NCBI RefSeq assembly: GCF_001465835.2
Contig: NZ_CP013661.2
Span: 2,596,501-2,660,500, forward strand
DNA: 64,000 bases
Reading direction: 5' to 3'
Source of the DNA: Planococcus kocurii
GTDB lineage: Bacteria; Bacillota; Bacilli; Bacillales_A; Planococcaceae
Part shown: in pieces, positions 40,326 through 49,726 of the stretch
Layout of the letters: each line of letters starts with the position of its first letter
How positions within the stretch are numbered: the first letter of the stretch is position 1
The notes under the pieces: model-generated
The model's input: the letters and a program-made list of their open reading frames with translations, nothing else
Database searches by the model: none
What the model was told of the DNA's origin: nothing
Position numbers and translations under genes: made by a program

Positions 40326-41291
40326 ATGGCAATTTTAGTTTGTGGGGGCGCAGGATATATTGGCAGTCACACTGTTAAAGAGTTGGTAACTACATACGAG
40401 GTAGTCGTGCTCGATAATTTGACGACTGGCTTTGAAAGCTTAGTCGATGAGCGAGCAACTTTCGTCAAAGGTGATTTGGGCGATCCGGAAGTAGTAGACA
40501 CAATCTTCAAAACGTATAGCATTGACGCAGTCTTTCATTTTGCGGCGAATAGCTTAGTGGGGGAATCAGTGGAAAATCCGCTAAAATACTACCGCAATAA
40601 TGTCGGTGCCACTTTGGTGCTTTTGGAGAAAATGATTGAGTATAACGTCAACCGCTTTATCTTTTCATCAACAGCGGCGACTTATGGCATACCTAATTCA
40701 GAACTGATTACCGAAGAAACCGCCACCAATCCGATCAATCCCTATGGACGCTCAAAACTGATGATTGAGCAAATTTTGGCTGATATGGCTCGCGTTCACG
40801 ATTTTCAATATGTCGTGCTGCGTTATTTTAATGCTGCAGGTGCGCATCATTCGGGAGAAATCGGTGAGAGCCATGATCCGGAATCGCATTTGATTCCAAT
40901 TGTGCTTCAGCATCTTCTTGGAGAGCGTGAGCAAATTTCAGTGTTTGGTACGGATTATGAAACAAGCGATGGCACATGTGTCCGTGACTATATTCATGTA
41001 ACTGATTTAGCGCGTGCGCATATTCTTTCTTACGAAGGAATGACCGGTGGGAAAATCGCGAATCAAACCTATAATCTGGGTAACGGTGCAGGTTACTCGG
41101 TCAATGAAATTATCGAAACGTGTCAACAAATTTCAGGCAAGCAAGCAACGATTAACTATGCGCCGAGACGTGCAGGAGATCCAGCAGCTTTAGTTGCCTC
41201 ATCCGATAAAATTAGCAAAGAATTAGGATGGCAACCAACATTCGATTTGACTGCTATTATATCGAGCGCGTGGGCATGGCATTCGAAATAA
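40326..41291 (+). CDS. galE: UDP-glucose 4-epimerase
   Basis: A 321-residue cytosolic NAD-dependent epimerase interconverting UDP-glucose and UDP-galactose. GGAGYIGSH is at residues 7-15, S115-T116, Y140 and K144 form the active site, and RYFNAAGAH and VRDYIHVTDLA are GalE-specific blocks. Length is close to normal. AAAGGAGG precedes the ATG. It uses UDP-glucose from galU and lies inside the first copy of the duplicated cassette; the second copy lacks a galE. Array C2 is directly upstream of its promoter. Confidence 0.95.
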   Translation: MAILVCGGAGYIGSHTVKELVTTYEVVVLDNLTTGFESLVDERATFVKGDLGDPEVVDTIFKTYSIDAVFHFAANSLVGESVENPLKYYRNNVGATLVLLEKMIEYNVNRFIFSSTAATYGIPNSELITEETATNPINPYGRSKLMIEQILADMARVHDFQYVVLRYFNAAGAHHSGEIGESHDPESHLIPIVLQHLLGEREQISVFGTDYETSDGTCVRDYIHVTDLARAHILSYEGMTGGKIANQTYNLGNGAGYSVNEIIETCQQISGKQATINYAPRRAGDPAALVASSDKISKELGWQPTFDLTAIISSAWAWHSK

Positions 41292-41331
41292 CAAAACCCC
41301 TTTGAGCATAGATTGCTCAAAGGGGTTTTAA
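41292..41331 (+). terminator. Terminator after galE
   Basis: Perfect 16-bp stem (AAAACCCCTTTGAGCA and complement) with T run. Confidence 0.94.
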
Positions 41332-41395
41332 AAATGTTACAAAGCTATTTTATTTCTGAAAAGTTAGAATTTTTTGTATTTATTTTTTCATTGTA

Positions 41396-41404
41396 TGCTA
41401 AAAT
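41396..41404 (+). promoter_or_regulatory. Extended -10 element before GT2 copy 1
   Basis: TGCTAAAAT; -35 not convincing. Confidence 0.4.
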
Positions 41405-41524
41405 GAAAAAGATACTAAGCTAGGAGTATAAAGCGATGATTTGAGCTGTCATCTCTGCTCGGTATTTCTAAAAAAACCTGTTAAACTCGTAATCTATCTT
41501 ACTCAAAATTGAGGAGTGAAGCGC

Positions 41525-42490
41525 ATGACAACTACCCCGCTAGTCAGCATTGTCTGCACGAGCTACAATCACGGAGATTATCTAGCTGACGCGATTGATA
41601 GCTTTCTTATGCAAGAAACAACATTTGATGTGGAAATCTTGATTTATGACGATGCTTCAACTGATCATAGTCCTCACGTAATCAAACAATACGAAAATAA
41701 GTATCCCTCTTTAATTAACCCAATCTACCAAACCCACAATCAATATTCAAAAGGAGTCCGAGTTGAACTTTTTAATCACAACCGGGCCAAAGGAAAATAC
41801 ATCGCTGTTTGTGAAGGTGACGATTATTGGACAGATCCCTACAAATTGCAAAAACAAGTTGACTATATGGAGGCTCATCCTTCTTGTAGTATGACGGTGC
41901 ATGCGGCAGACCGTGTGCTTTCAGACAAGAAGAAAGTTCTATCTACGGTAAGACCGGCGCATGGAAATGCCGTTTTTTCCATGGAACGCGTAATAGAGGG
42001 AGACGGCGACTTGATTGCGACAAACTCCATGGTCTATTCCAAAGAAAAAATAGCTGTACTTGCCCCGTTTTACTTGAATGCAGTAGTAGGAGATTACCCG
42101 TTGGTTATTTTAGCCGCGCTTCATGGAACGGTAGATTATTTGGATGACAATATGTCGTCTTATCGAGTAGGAGTGAAGGGCTCATGGACAGAACGGGAGT
42201 TAGCAACCAGCACAAAGCGGATCAACCATTATCATCATATGGAAGAAATGTTCGACGAGATTAACGAATACACCCATTTTATGTATAACGATGCATTGAC
42301 TAAGGCGAAAAATCGCTATCAGTTTTTACGTTTACTGGATCAGGGGAAATTTAAAGAAATAAAGCAGGGGGACCACCGAAAAATTTACTTAGAGCTCAGT
42401 ATGAAAAAACGAATAGTTTTGGAGATGAAACGGTATTTTCCAACCATCACAAATACGCTCCGAAAAGTAAAGTGGAAAATGATTCGATAA
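41525..42490 (+). CDS. Family-2 glycosyltransferase, copy 1
   Basis: A 321-residue GT-A enzyme. ATG at 41525 has GAGGAG eight bases upstream; a GTG further up lies in that site. VSIVCTSYNHGDYLADAIDS, LIYDDASTDHS and CEGDDYWTDPYKLQKQVDYM are the nucleotide-sugar and metal-binding blocks of inverting GT2 enzymes that build capsule or O-antigen units. It lacks membrane helices, so it works at the inner face of the membrane on a lipid-linked acceptor. It is followed by a flippase gene, and the pair is repeated at 46718-49687. Confidence 0.92.
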   Translation: MTTTPLVSIVCTSYNHGDYLADAIDSFLMQETTFDVEILIYDDASTDHSPHVIKQYENKYPSLINPIYQTHNQYSKGVRVELFNHNRAKGKYIAVCEGDDYWTDPYKLQKQVDYMEAHPSCSMTVHAADRVLSDKKKVLSTVRPAHGNAVFSMERVIEGDGDLIATNSMVYSKEKIAVLAPFYLNAVVGDYPLVILAALHGTVDYLDDNMSSYRVGVKGSWTERELATSTKRINHYHHMEEMFDEINEYTHFMYNDALTKAKNRYQFLRLLDQGKFKEIKQGDHRKIYLELSMKKRIVLEMKRYFPTITNTLRKVKWKMIR

Positions 42491-42530
42491 GGATAAGGGC
42501 AAGGCGAACAGAAGAATAGGAGATCGGTAA

Positions 42531-43997
42531 ATGGAACCACAATCGTCAATGAAAAAAAAGACAATCGGCGGTCTGCTGTGGAGTTTCGGGGATTTAGTCG
42601 GCAATCAAGGCATTCAGTTTCTTATTCAAATCATTTTGGCACGCATGCTGTTGCCTGAACATTTTGGGTTAATAGGCATGATACTGGTGTTTATTGCATT
42701 GTCGAATTCCTTAGTCGACAGTGGATTTACGCAAGCCTTAATACGAGAACGAAACGCGAGTCAAACGGATTATTCAACGGTTTTTTACTTTAACTTTTTG
42801 ATTGCTGTCCTGATTTACTGGGTTCTCTACGCGGCAGCACCAAGTATTGGTCGCTTTTTTGATGAGCCACAACTCGTACAGCTTGTTCGCGTATTGTCTA
42901 TCGGTATTATGATCAACTCATTTGCCGTTATACCCAAAGCGATGTTCGCTAAAGAAGTGAATTTCAAGGTCCAAGCAAAAATTAATTTGAGTTCCAGTAT
43001 TCTATCGGGACTTATCGCGGTTGGACTAGCGATGGCAGGATATGGCGTTTGGAGTTTGGTGCTACGGCAATTGTCGATGAACACCATTCAATCCCTGTTG
43101 TTTACGCTATCGAAAAAGTGGATGCCGTCATTCGTGTTTAGCGTCACCTCGTTCAAGCGATTATTCGGTTTTGGCTGGAAGCTTCTCGTCTCAGGTTTGA
43201 TCGATACTTTCTATACCAATGTTTATTTCTTGATTATCGGCAAGCAATATTCCACTGCACAATTAGGGTACTATACAAATGCATCTCGTTTTAGTGAAAT
43301 TGTTTCACAAAATTTAGCTGCTACTATTCTACGGGTGACTTATCCAGTGCTTAGTCGCATTCAAGATGATAATGAACGCTTAAAACAGTCTTATAAAAAC
43401 ATCACGAAGCTCGCAGCTTTTCTTATCTTTCCGATAATGGTAGGTATGGCAGCTGTGGGTGAGCCGCTAGTACTTCTCGTGTTTGGTGAAAAATGGCTTC
43501 CGATGATCACTTACTTCCAATTGTTATCCATCGCGGGAATGCTTTACCCAATTTTAGCTCTCGATCTGAGCATTTTCCAAGTAAAAGGCCGATCTGATTT
43601 GTATCTTCTTTTGGAAATAATCAATAAAACGTCGTTGACCGTGCTACTGGCAGTTGCTATTGTCCTGGACTTAGGAGTTATTGGATTGATCGTAGCCGCG
43701 ATCTTAAATACGTACCTTGAATTTTTCGTTAACTGTCATTTCTCTAAAAAAGAAGTGGCCTATCCAGCGAAAGAAAAAGTGCGTGACTTACTTCCAACGT
43801 ACTTGCTGTCTCTAGGAATGGGCGGTGTCGTATGGACACTTGGCGAAATGTTGGAAATGCCAGTTTTTTTCCAACTGACAATCCAGGTTACGGCTGGAAT
43901 AGTCGTTTACGTGACGGCCTGTTGGATTGCAAACGTCGGGGAACTGAAGACGGTCTATAAACTAATCATGTCTATTCCTTCATTAAAAAACCGGTAA
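42531..43997 (+). CDS. Oligosaccharide flippase (WzxC-like MOP family), copy 1
   Basis: A 488-residue membrane protein with about 12-14 helices, of the polysaccharide-transporter branch that flips lipid-linked repeat units outward. The start KKKTIGGLLWSFGDLVGNQG, DFSTVFYFNF-like segment (TDYSTVFYFN), AKEVNFKVQAK, GYGVWSLVLRQ and FGFGWKLLVSGL are characteristic of WzxC-type members. It shares most blocks with copy 2 at 48209. ATAGGAG lies before the ATG. It probably forms an operon with GT2 copy 1; its stop codon lies within the terminator. Confidence 0.93.
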   Translation: MEPQSSMKKKTIGGLLWSFGDLVGNQGIQFLIQIILARMLLPEHFGLIGMILVFIALSNSLVDSGFTQALIRERNASQTDYSTVFYFNFLIAVLIYWVLYAAAPSIGRFFDEPQLVQLVRVLSIGIMINSFAVIPKAMFAKEVNFKVQAKINLSSSILSGLIAVGLAMAGYGVWSLVLRQLSMNTIQSLLFTLSKKWMPSFVFSVTSFKRLFGFGWKLLVSGLIDTFYTNVYFLIIGKQYSTAQLGYYTNASRFSEIVSQNLAATILRVTYPVLSRIQDDNERLKQSYKNITKLAAFLIFPIMVGMAAVGEPLVLLVFGEKWLPMITYFQLLSIAGMLYPILALDLSIFQVKGRSDLYLLLEIINKTSLTVLLAVAIVLDLGVIGLIVAAILNTYLEFFVNCHFSKKEVAYPAKEKVRDLLPTYLLSLGMGGVVWTLGEMLEMPVFFQLTIQVTAGIVVYVTACWIANVGELKTVYKLIMSIPSLKNR

Positions 43998-44024
43998 GCA
44001 AGATTAGCTGCTTACCGGTTTTTG
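43984..44024. terminator. Bidirectional terminator overlapping the flippase stop codon
   Basis: Perfect 15-bp stem (AAAAACCGGTAAGCA and complement). The TAA of the flippase is in the left arm, and the FemAB-like gene converges from the right. Confidence 0.93.
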
Positions 44025-44042
44025 GGACTTCTTCATTTATGT

Positions 44043-45032
44043 TTATGGCCATCGATAGGCTGGGAAAAGTTCGCTTTCAATATTGGCATCTGTTTCTTTT
44101 AGTAATTGCTGGTAAACTTGTTGGTCCCATATTTTATTGCCAACATAGTAGTCGAATTCCGTATTCTTCCCAAATTTCTTTTTGAATAAATACAGCGTGT
44201 CATCGGGACCAGGATTAACACCGCCACCTGAATGAATATATTCCACGCCTTGTTCTTTAGCCCATAACACAATGGCGTAGGTCATGACGTAAACAGGTGA
44301 CAGGTGATTAAAGTCGCCGTCAACGGTGCCAGAAAGATGAGTATGGATGACATTGCCAGAATGGAAATGGAGCTCTGCACCAATCACTTGGGAATCGAAA
44401 ATGGCCTCAACTAATAGTAGCTGATCACCAAAATTATCAAGAATTTTTGAAAAGTATTCACGATCAAACAAGTAGAAATCGGCGGCACCAACGCGTTTCA
44501 TTGTGGCGAGATAAATATCTTGAAATTGATCTAAGTTAGATGGATTCAATGTAATTCGATAAGTCACACCGTCTCTTAATGCTTTTCGAATTCTCTTGCG
44601 TGTTGAGCCTGAAAATTCTTCCTGTACAGGATCTTCAAACCCTTTTAACGTGACGCCTGTAGTATGGCGCCTGAAAAGAACCGTATAACAGGACTTGAAA
44701 TCTTCAGCATTGCCGGCAATTGGATGAAAGCGAACAAACTCACTGACGATATTGTGTCTTTGACAATAATCTTGAAAAGCTTGAGAAAATTGCGTAATCA
44801 GTTCATCCTTACGAGTTTTGTCCGCTAATTCGGTAATGATAGGACCTCCGTAGCCATAAGGCGTCAGTAGGTCAAAATAAGGACCACCTTCTAGTGAGAC
44901 CGGAATTTCTCTTTTGATAAATTGGTGATAGACCGATCCTAGAGGATGTTCGAATTCGAAAACTTCGCAAATTCCTCCTTCCATCTTTTCATAAAGTTCA
45001 ATATAATCTTTTGTCAAAAATAAATCCCTCAA
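44043..45032 (-). CDS. FemAB-like acyltransferase (GNAT fold), paralogue 4
   Basis: A 329-residue protein with the family blocks: LTKDYIELYEKMEGGICEVF, TPYGYGGPIIT, TRKRIRKALRDGVTYRI, IYLATMKRVGAADFYLFD and SGGGVNPGPDDTLYLFKKKF. The start is TTG, with TGAGG seven bases upstream. It is the only FemAB-like gene on the minus strand here and lies between the two cassette copies, converging with flippase copy 1. Likely amino-acid or acyl transfer to a surface polymer; acceptor unknown. Confidence 0.82.
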   Translation of the reverse strand: MRDLFLTKDYIELYEKMEGGICEVFEFEHPLGSVYHQFIKREIPVSLEGGPYFDLLTPYGYGGPIITELADKTRKDELITQFSQAFQDYCQRHNIVSEFVRFHPIAGNAEDFKSCYTVLFRRHTTGVTLKGFEDPVQEEFSGSTRKRIRKALRDGVTYRITLNPSNLDQFQDIYLATMKRVGAADFYLFDREYFSKILDNFGDQLLLVEAIFDSQVIGAELHFHSGNVIHTHLSGTVDGDFNHLSPVYVMTYAIVLWAKEQGVEYIHSGGGVNPGPDDTLYLFKKKFGKNTEFDYYVGNKIWDQQVYQQLLKETDANIESELFPAYRWP

Positions 45033-45398
45033 AATAAAACCTCATTTCTTCAAATTGGTTAGGATACATTTTAACCTTCATCTTCTCTATTCTAAGTTCA
45101 GTCATGTAGAATCCATTCTCTTGCTAGATATAACTAAATTTTCAATTAAATTAAACTCTCTATCGATTATAGCTGATATTATAGGTAAATGCGAGGGGGT
45201 AAATCATTTGTTTGTCCAACAAACTACATAAAAATTTTAAATACAGTACAAAATGAAGGAGGAAATGGTTATTTTTTAAAGAAAATAGTATTCAGAAAAA
45301 TGTGCATTTAAAGAAAAATTAGCTTATACTAGCATTAAACAGTGTGTAACAATGCTATACCCTTTCGATGTAGTGGGGAGGTGGAAGGAGAAATGTTG
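45033..45398. other. Divergent AT-rich intergenic region
   Basis: 366 bases between FemAB paralogue 4 (-) and beta-helix copy 2 (+). It contains a small inverted repeat GTTTG-TCCAA-CAAAC near 45210, a strong AAGGAGG followed by a 5-codon frame near 45256 (perhaps a relic), and a TATACT at about 45326 as possible -10. Nothing longer was found. Confidence 0.45.
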
Positions 45399-46523
45399 AT
45401 GACCTACAAGAAGATTTTTCGTAGGCTTCTTTGTGTACTAGGAATTTGTGGGATGGTTGCTGTATTTATTATGGGACAAAGCTCTTTCTTACCTGAAGAA
45501 AAAATTGATGCAAAAATACAGTTTGGAGCAGAAGGTGATGGTGTGACGGATGACACGAAAGCAATACAGCGAGCTATTGATGAAACGCCAATAGGTGGGA
45601 CGATGCATATTCCACCGGGGATTTATAAATTGACCAAAAATCCTAATTTAAAAGCCAGTACAGGATACGGAGATAGTTTTTTTGCCTTGAAAATTTCCAA
45701 GCCGATTACGATTGTGATGGATCAAGCGATTTTCAAGACGGAATCAGCAGGGCAATATGGTGTTTTTTGGATTATGGCTACTGCGGATGTCCATTTAAAG
45801 GGTGGTTTTTTGATGGGGGATAAACTACCGGATGGATCATTAACTTCCAATATTGCCATCCTGCTTCAAGACAGCCAAGAAAGTTCAATTGAAAACGTCT
45901 ATACCAAAAATTATTCTCAAGGCATTCACTTGCACCACGCCAATAACAATATTGTTCGAAATGTGACGAGTGAATCCAATTATGGTTCCGGTATTATTAA
46001 TTTTGCATCAGATTACAACACAATCGAGTCCTGCGTCGTTAGAAACTCTGGAGATGGCCACCTTTCGTTATTTGGGGGAGGTAAGAAAAACCTGGTGACA
46101 GGCTGCGTAGTGACAGAAAATCGCCCAGGCTATACCGATCAACAAGGCATTACGGTAGAAAGTGAAAAAGGCAGTAAAGTTGAAAAAAATATGGTTAGCG
46201 GTTTTTATTATGGTATTGATGTCAAAAATGGAGCAGAGTCGAATGTCATTAAAGGAAATTTAGTCTACAACAATGAATACAATATCGCTGTCAGGCCGGG
46301 TGACGGAGGTGCTAATTTGATGACGCCGAGTCATCATATTAGCATTCTTCATAATCTGGCAATCAATCCGAGAAAAAGCTCGGAGCGTGGAATTTATATC
46401 AATGTTGGAAACGGACATATCGTGCAAGGCAATACGGTTGAAAAAAACAACCTGATTCTGCGCGATGAGAGCTTAAGAGTAAAATACCAGCAAGAGAATT
46501 TCATTGTCATTGACAAACAGTAG
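45399..46523 (+). CDS. Membrane-anchored right-handed beta-helix protein, copy 2
   Basis: A 374-residue paralogue of the protein at 38902. ATG at 45399 has GGAAGGAG eight bases before it, better spaced than the ATG at 45393. After an N-terminal membrane helix comes FGAEGDGVTDDTKAIQRAID, a typical pectate-lyase/GH28-like beginning that copy 1 has partly lost, then beta-helix coils with the shared strips NYSQGIHLHHANNNIVR, NYGSGIINFASD, NSGDGHLSLFGGG and DQQGITVESEKGSKVEKNMV. Probably binds or trims the exported polysaccharide. It begins the second copy of the cassette. Confidence 0.85.
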   Translation: MTYKKIFRRLLCVLGICGMVAVFIMGQSSFLPEEKIDAKIQFGAEGDGVTDDTKAIQRAIDETPIGGTMHIPPGIYKLTKNPNLKASTGYGDSFFALKISKPITIVMDQAIFKTESAGQYGVFWIMATADVHLKGGFLMGDKLPDGSLTSNIAILLQDSQESSIENVYTKNYSQGIHLHHANNNIVRNVTSESNYGSGIINFASDYNTIESCVVRNSGDGHLSLFGGGKKNLVTGCVVTENRPGYTDQQGITVESEKGSKVEKNMVSGFYYGIDVKNGAESNVIKGNLVYNNEYNIAVRPGDGGANLMTPSHHISILHNLAINPRKSSERGIYINVGNGHIVQGNTVEKNNLILRDESLRVKYQQENFIVIDKQ

Positions 46524-46717
46524 TTGGCAGCTTGGATAATTGTAAATTTTTTGTTTATTTTTCAGAATAATCAATTTACATTTAGTTTCTGTGATAAGAT
46601 ATAAACTGTGTAAATGAATTGGTAAAATTTTGTTCAGCTGAATCTGACAGTGGAGAGTTGGACGAATTCATTATAGCTGCTGACAAAATATGCTTAACTG
46701 GGAAGGGGCTGTAATTT

Positions 46718-47629
46718 ATGACAAATGAGATAATGGTGAGTATTGAATGCAACAGTTACAATCATGAAGCTTTTATAGCGGAAGCATTGGACAGTATATT
46801 GATGCAGAAAACAAATTTCGCTTTTGAAATTTTAATTCATGATGATGCGTCTACTGACCGAACAGCTGATATCATCAGAAAATATGAACGGCAGTATCCA
46901 GATATTATTAAACCAATCTATCAGACCGAAAATCAGTATTCCCAGGGTATTCCTTTTGAGTTACTTGCTAACGAACGTGCATTAGGGAAGTATATGGCGG
47001 TTTGTGAAGGAGATGACTACTGGACCGATCCAGAGAAACTGCAAATACAAGTGGATTATATGGAAAGGCATCCTGAGTGCAGCATGTGCGTACATGCTGC
47101 AGAAAAGGTCTCTGCCGTAACTAAAAAAACGATTGCTGCGGTTCGGCCAAGTTATAAGAACAAAGTCTATTCGGTAGAAGAAGTGATTGAAGGAGGAGGA
47201 GAACTGTTCGCCACCAATTCAATCCTCTATTCTCGTAGTAGAATTTCCGAGATGCCTGAGTATTACCTAAACGCCACAATCGGTGACTATCCACTGGTTA
47301 TCTGTGGGGCATTAAACGGGACGGTTTATTACATGGACCGGAATATGGCTGCATACCGAGTAGAAGTCAAAGGCTCTTGGACGGATACACAACTCTGTGG
47401 CATCTCTGCAAAGAAAAAACATCTTCAAGATGTTGAAAACCTACTCGATGAAGTGAATAGCTATACTCATTTTAAATACGATAAAGTCATCAATCGAACA
47501 AAACGTCGGGATCGTTTTTATGTGCTGTTAAAACAGCTAAAAATAAAAGAAACATTGAAGGCAGGTTATAGACAATTTTACGTAAAACCTGAATTTTTCA
47601 GAAGAATCTTTAAAAAAATCACAATTTGA
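46718..47629 (+). CDS. Family-2 glycosyltransferase, copy 2
   Basis: A 303-residue paralogue of the enzyme at 41525, with the same blocks: IECNSYNHEAFIAEALDSIL, LIHDDASTDRTADII, CEGDDYWTDPEKLQIQVDYM, ATNSILYSRSRI and the YRVEVKGSWT strip. The shorter C-terminus lacks the last 20 or so residues of copy 1. AAGGGG precedes the ATG, and an extended -10 (TGATAAGAT at 46592) lies 118 bases upstream. It differs enough to use a different sugar or acceptor. Confidence 0.92.
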   Translation: MTNEIMVSIECNSYNHEAFIAEALDSILMQKTNFAFEILIHDDASTDRTADIIRKYERQYPDIIKPIYQTENQYSQGIPFELLANERALGKYMAVCEGDDYWTDPEKLQIQVDYMERHPECSMCVHAAEKVSAVTKKTIAAVRPSYKNKVYSVEEVIEGGGELFATNSILYSRSRISEMPEYYLNATIGDYPLVICGALNGTVYYMDRNMAAYRVEVKGSWTDTQLCGISAKKKHLQDVENLLDEVNSYTHFKYDKVINRTKRRDRFYVLLKQLKIKETLKAGYRQFYVKPEFFRRIFKKITI

Positions 47630-47670
47630 AGTACTTGTTAGCTAAAAAAGCTTGCTTACTAACGAAAAAC

Positions 47671-47707
47671 AAAAAGGAATTGGTTGTTTTATAACCAATT
47701 CCTTTTT
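47671..47707. terminator. Terminator after GT2 copy 2
   Basis: Perfect 15-bp stem (AAAAAGGAATTGGTT and complement) with T run. Confidence 0.93.
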
Positions 47708-48208
47708 GTTTTGATTTTTAATTAGCAAAATAGACCTATAACGAGTCTAAAAAAATAAATTCGATGAAAATAACAAGAAACAGGAAGGATATACCAGAAA
47801 AAAACTGAATTTTACGCGTGAAATTCATCAAAAAAAGAATGTATTTTCATTTTGTCAAAATAAAGTGGAATAATTTGCTTAATTAAAATAAAAAATAATC
47901 TAAATTATCTGTTATTTATGACATGTAGTGTGATAGAATGAAAATTAAGAATTAGAATTAAGCACAAAGTAGTGTATCTGAAATGGAGGATTAATAATTT
48001 AGAGGTTAACTAGATTTAATTTACCTATAATTAATTGAAAAATAAAATCTGGTCTCAAAAATCTGAGTATTAAGTTTTCTGGTCAAAGCGTTTTAAGTAA
48101 AGTTTTTTTCTTAGTGTCTCGAACATCAATAATAATAGATGAGTACTATTAATTCGACCAAGTTACCAATAGGTTTGAGTAAATAGTTTTTCAGATAGGA
48201 GCCAGCAG
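47708..48208 (+). other. AT-rich leader region of flippase copy 2
   Basis: 501 bases without a gene. A promoter with TGTTAT, 18 bp, TAGAAT and TG extension is at 47910-47939, which would give a leader of about 260 bases. An unused GGAGG occurs near 47985. No known riboswitch or hairpin terminator was recognised, so the long leader is unexplained. Confidence 0.5.
47910..47939 (+). promoter_or_regulatory. Extended -10 promoter shared with 56626
   Basis: CTAAATTATCTGTTAT...TGATAGAAT. The upstream block CTAAAT-ATCTGT and the extended -10 are repeated at 56614-56655 before the fucose genes, and partly at 24661-24693. Confidence 0.6.
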
Positions 48209-49687
48209 ATGAAACAGGAAAATTCATTGAAAAAAAAGACAATCAGTGGACTGCTGTGGAGCTTCGGAGACTTGATGGGAAATCAGGGCATTCAGTTTAT
48301 CATTCAAATTATCTTGGCACGTTTACTCATGCCGGAGGATTTTGGGATTATTGGAATGATTTTAGTCTTTGTTGCGTTATCAAATTCACTTGTAGACAGC
48401 GGATTTACACAAGCGTTAATCCGTGATCAAAAAGCCGATCAAACCGATTATTCGACGGTATTCTATTTTAATCTAGGTGTATCCGTCGTCATTTATGCTG
48501 CATTATTCTTTTCTGCTCCATTAATTAGCGGTTTTTTTGAAGTCTCACAACTAACATCCATTATTAAAGTATTGGCGCTAGGCGTCATCATTAATGCATT
48601 TTCAATTATTCCCCGGGCAATGTTTACAAAAGAAGTGAACTTCAAAGTGCAGGCAAAAGTCAATATGGCTGCCAGTATTCTATCAGGCGTAGTTGCAGTT
48701 GCAATGGCAATGACAGGATATGGTGTCTGGAGTTTAGTCATGCGCATGCTCTTGATGAATTTAATTCAAGCGCTACTTCTCGTTTTTTCTAGAAAGTGGC
48801 TGCCTTCGTTAACGTTTAGCATGACATCATTCCGAAAGTTATTCGGATTTGGTTGGAAACTTCTTGTTTCTGGATTAATCGACACGGCTTACAACAATGT
48901 GTACTACATGATTATTGGTAAACAATATTCAGCCGGTGCTCTCGGGTATTACACCAATGCTGCAAAATTTAGCGATGTCGCGACACAGTCGTTAACGGCG
49001 ACAATTCAACGTGTGACATACCCGGTGTTAAGTGGTATTCAAGATCAAGAAGAGCGATTAAAACAAAGTTTTAAGAAGGTTATTAAGCTTTCAGGATTTT
49101 TAATTTTTCCACTCATGGTAGGTGTTGCAGCTGTTGCAGAGCCACTCATTCTTTTAATATTCGGTGCCAAATGGATAGATATGGTTCCTTATTTTCAGCT
49201 TCTAGCCATTGCCGGTATGCTTTACCCGATTCATGCCTTAAATTTAAATATTTTACAAGTAAAAGGACGCTCGGATTTATTTTTATACTTAGAAATTATT
49301 AAAACGATTGTTCCAACACTGTTGATTGTTACCGTTATTTGGATGGACTTAGGTCTCACGGCATTAGTAGCAACGGTTGTATTAGATTCGTTTATATCAC
49401 TATTTATTAATGTTTATTTTTCGGGACGTGAAATCTCTTACAGTACGAAAGAACAATTCCTGGATTTGTTACCGATTTTTACGATTTCAGTTGTTATGGG
49501 ATCTGTTGTATACGGGATTGGCAATCTCTTGCCGTTTACAGAACTTTTAACGCTCACCATACAAATTGGAATAGGAGTGGTTCTGTACATTACGATGTGC
49601 AAATTGTTTAACATCAAAGAATTCGATACGGTCTACAAGTTACTGGTACCGGTCATAAAAAAGATAAAACCCGCTAAGACGGGATAA
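48209..49687 (+). CDS. Oligosaccharide flippase (WzxC-like MOP family), copy 2
   Basis: A 492-residue paralogue of the flippase at 42531, with nearly identical blocks (KKKTISGLLWSFGDLMGNQG, TDYSTVFYFNLGVSV, TKEVNFKVQAKVN, GFGWKLLVSGLIDTAYNNVY, QVKGRSDLFLYLEI). The ATG has ATAGGAG upstream. Unlike copy 1 it is separated from its GT2 gene by a terminator and a 500-base leader, and it begins a plus-strand run into the dTDP-sugar genes (only 39 bases to the next start). It may export the unit carrying the amino sugar. Confidence 0.93.
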   Translation: MKQENSLKKKTISGLLWSFGDLMGNQGIQFIIQIILARLLMPEDFGIIGMILVFVALSNSLVDSGFTQALIRDQKADQTDYSTVFYFNLGVSVVIYAALFFSAPLISGFFEVSQLTSIIKVLALGVIINAFSIIPRAMFTKEVNFKVQAKVNMAASILSGVVAVAMAMTGYGVWSLVMRMLLMNLIQALLLVFSRKWLPSLTFSMTSFRKLFGFGWKLLVSGLIDTAYNNVYYMIIGKQYSAGALGYYTNAAKFSDVATQSLTATIQRVTYPVLSGIQDQEERLKQSFKKVIKLSGFLIFPLMVGVAAVAEPLILLIFGAKWIDMVPYFQLLAIAGMLYPIHALNLNILQVKGRSDLFLYLEIIKTIVPTLLIVTVIWMDLGLTALVATVVLDSFISLFINVYFSGREISYSTKEQFLDLLPIFTISVVMGSVVYGIGNLLPFTELLTLTIQIGIGVVLYITMCKLFNIKEFDTVYKLLVPVIKKIKPAKTG

Positions 49688-49726
49688 TTTAGAAAAAAGT
49701 TGGTTGACATTGAGGGAGGGAATGGA

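Noticed and set aside
47708-48208. Riboswitch in the long leader before the second flippase
   Set aside because: No recognised aptamer motif, no expression-platform hairpin and no T-tract were found.
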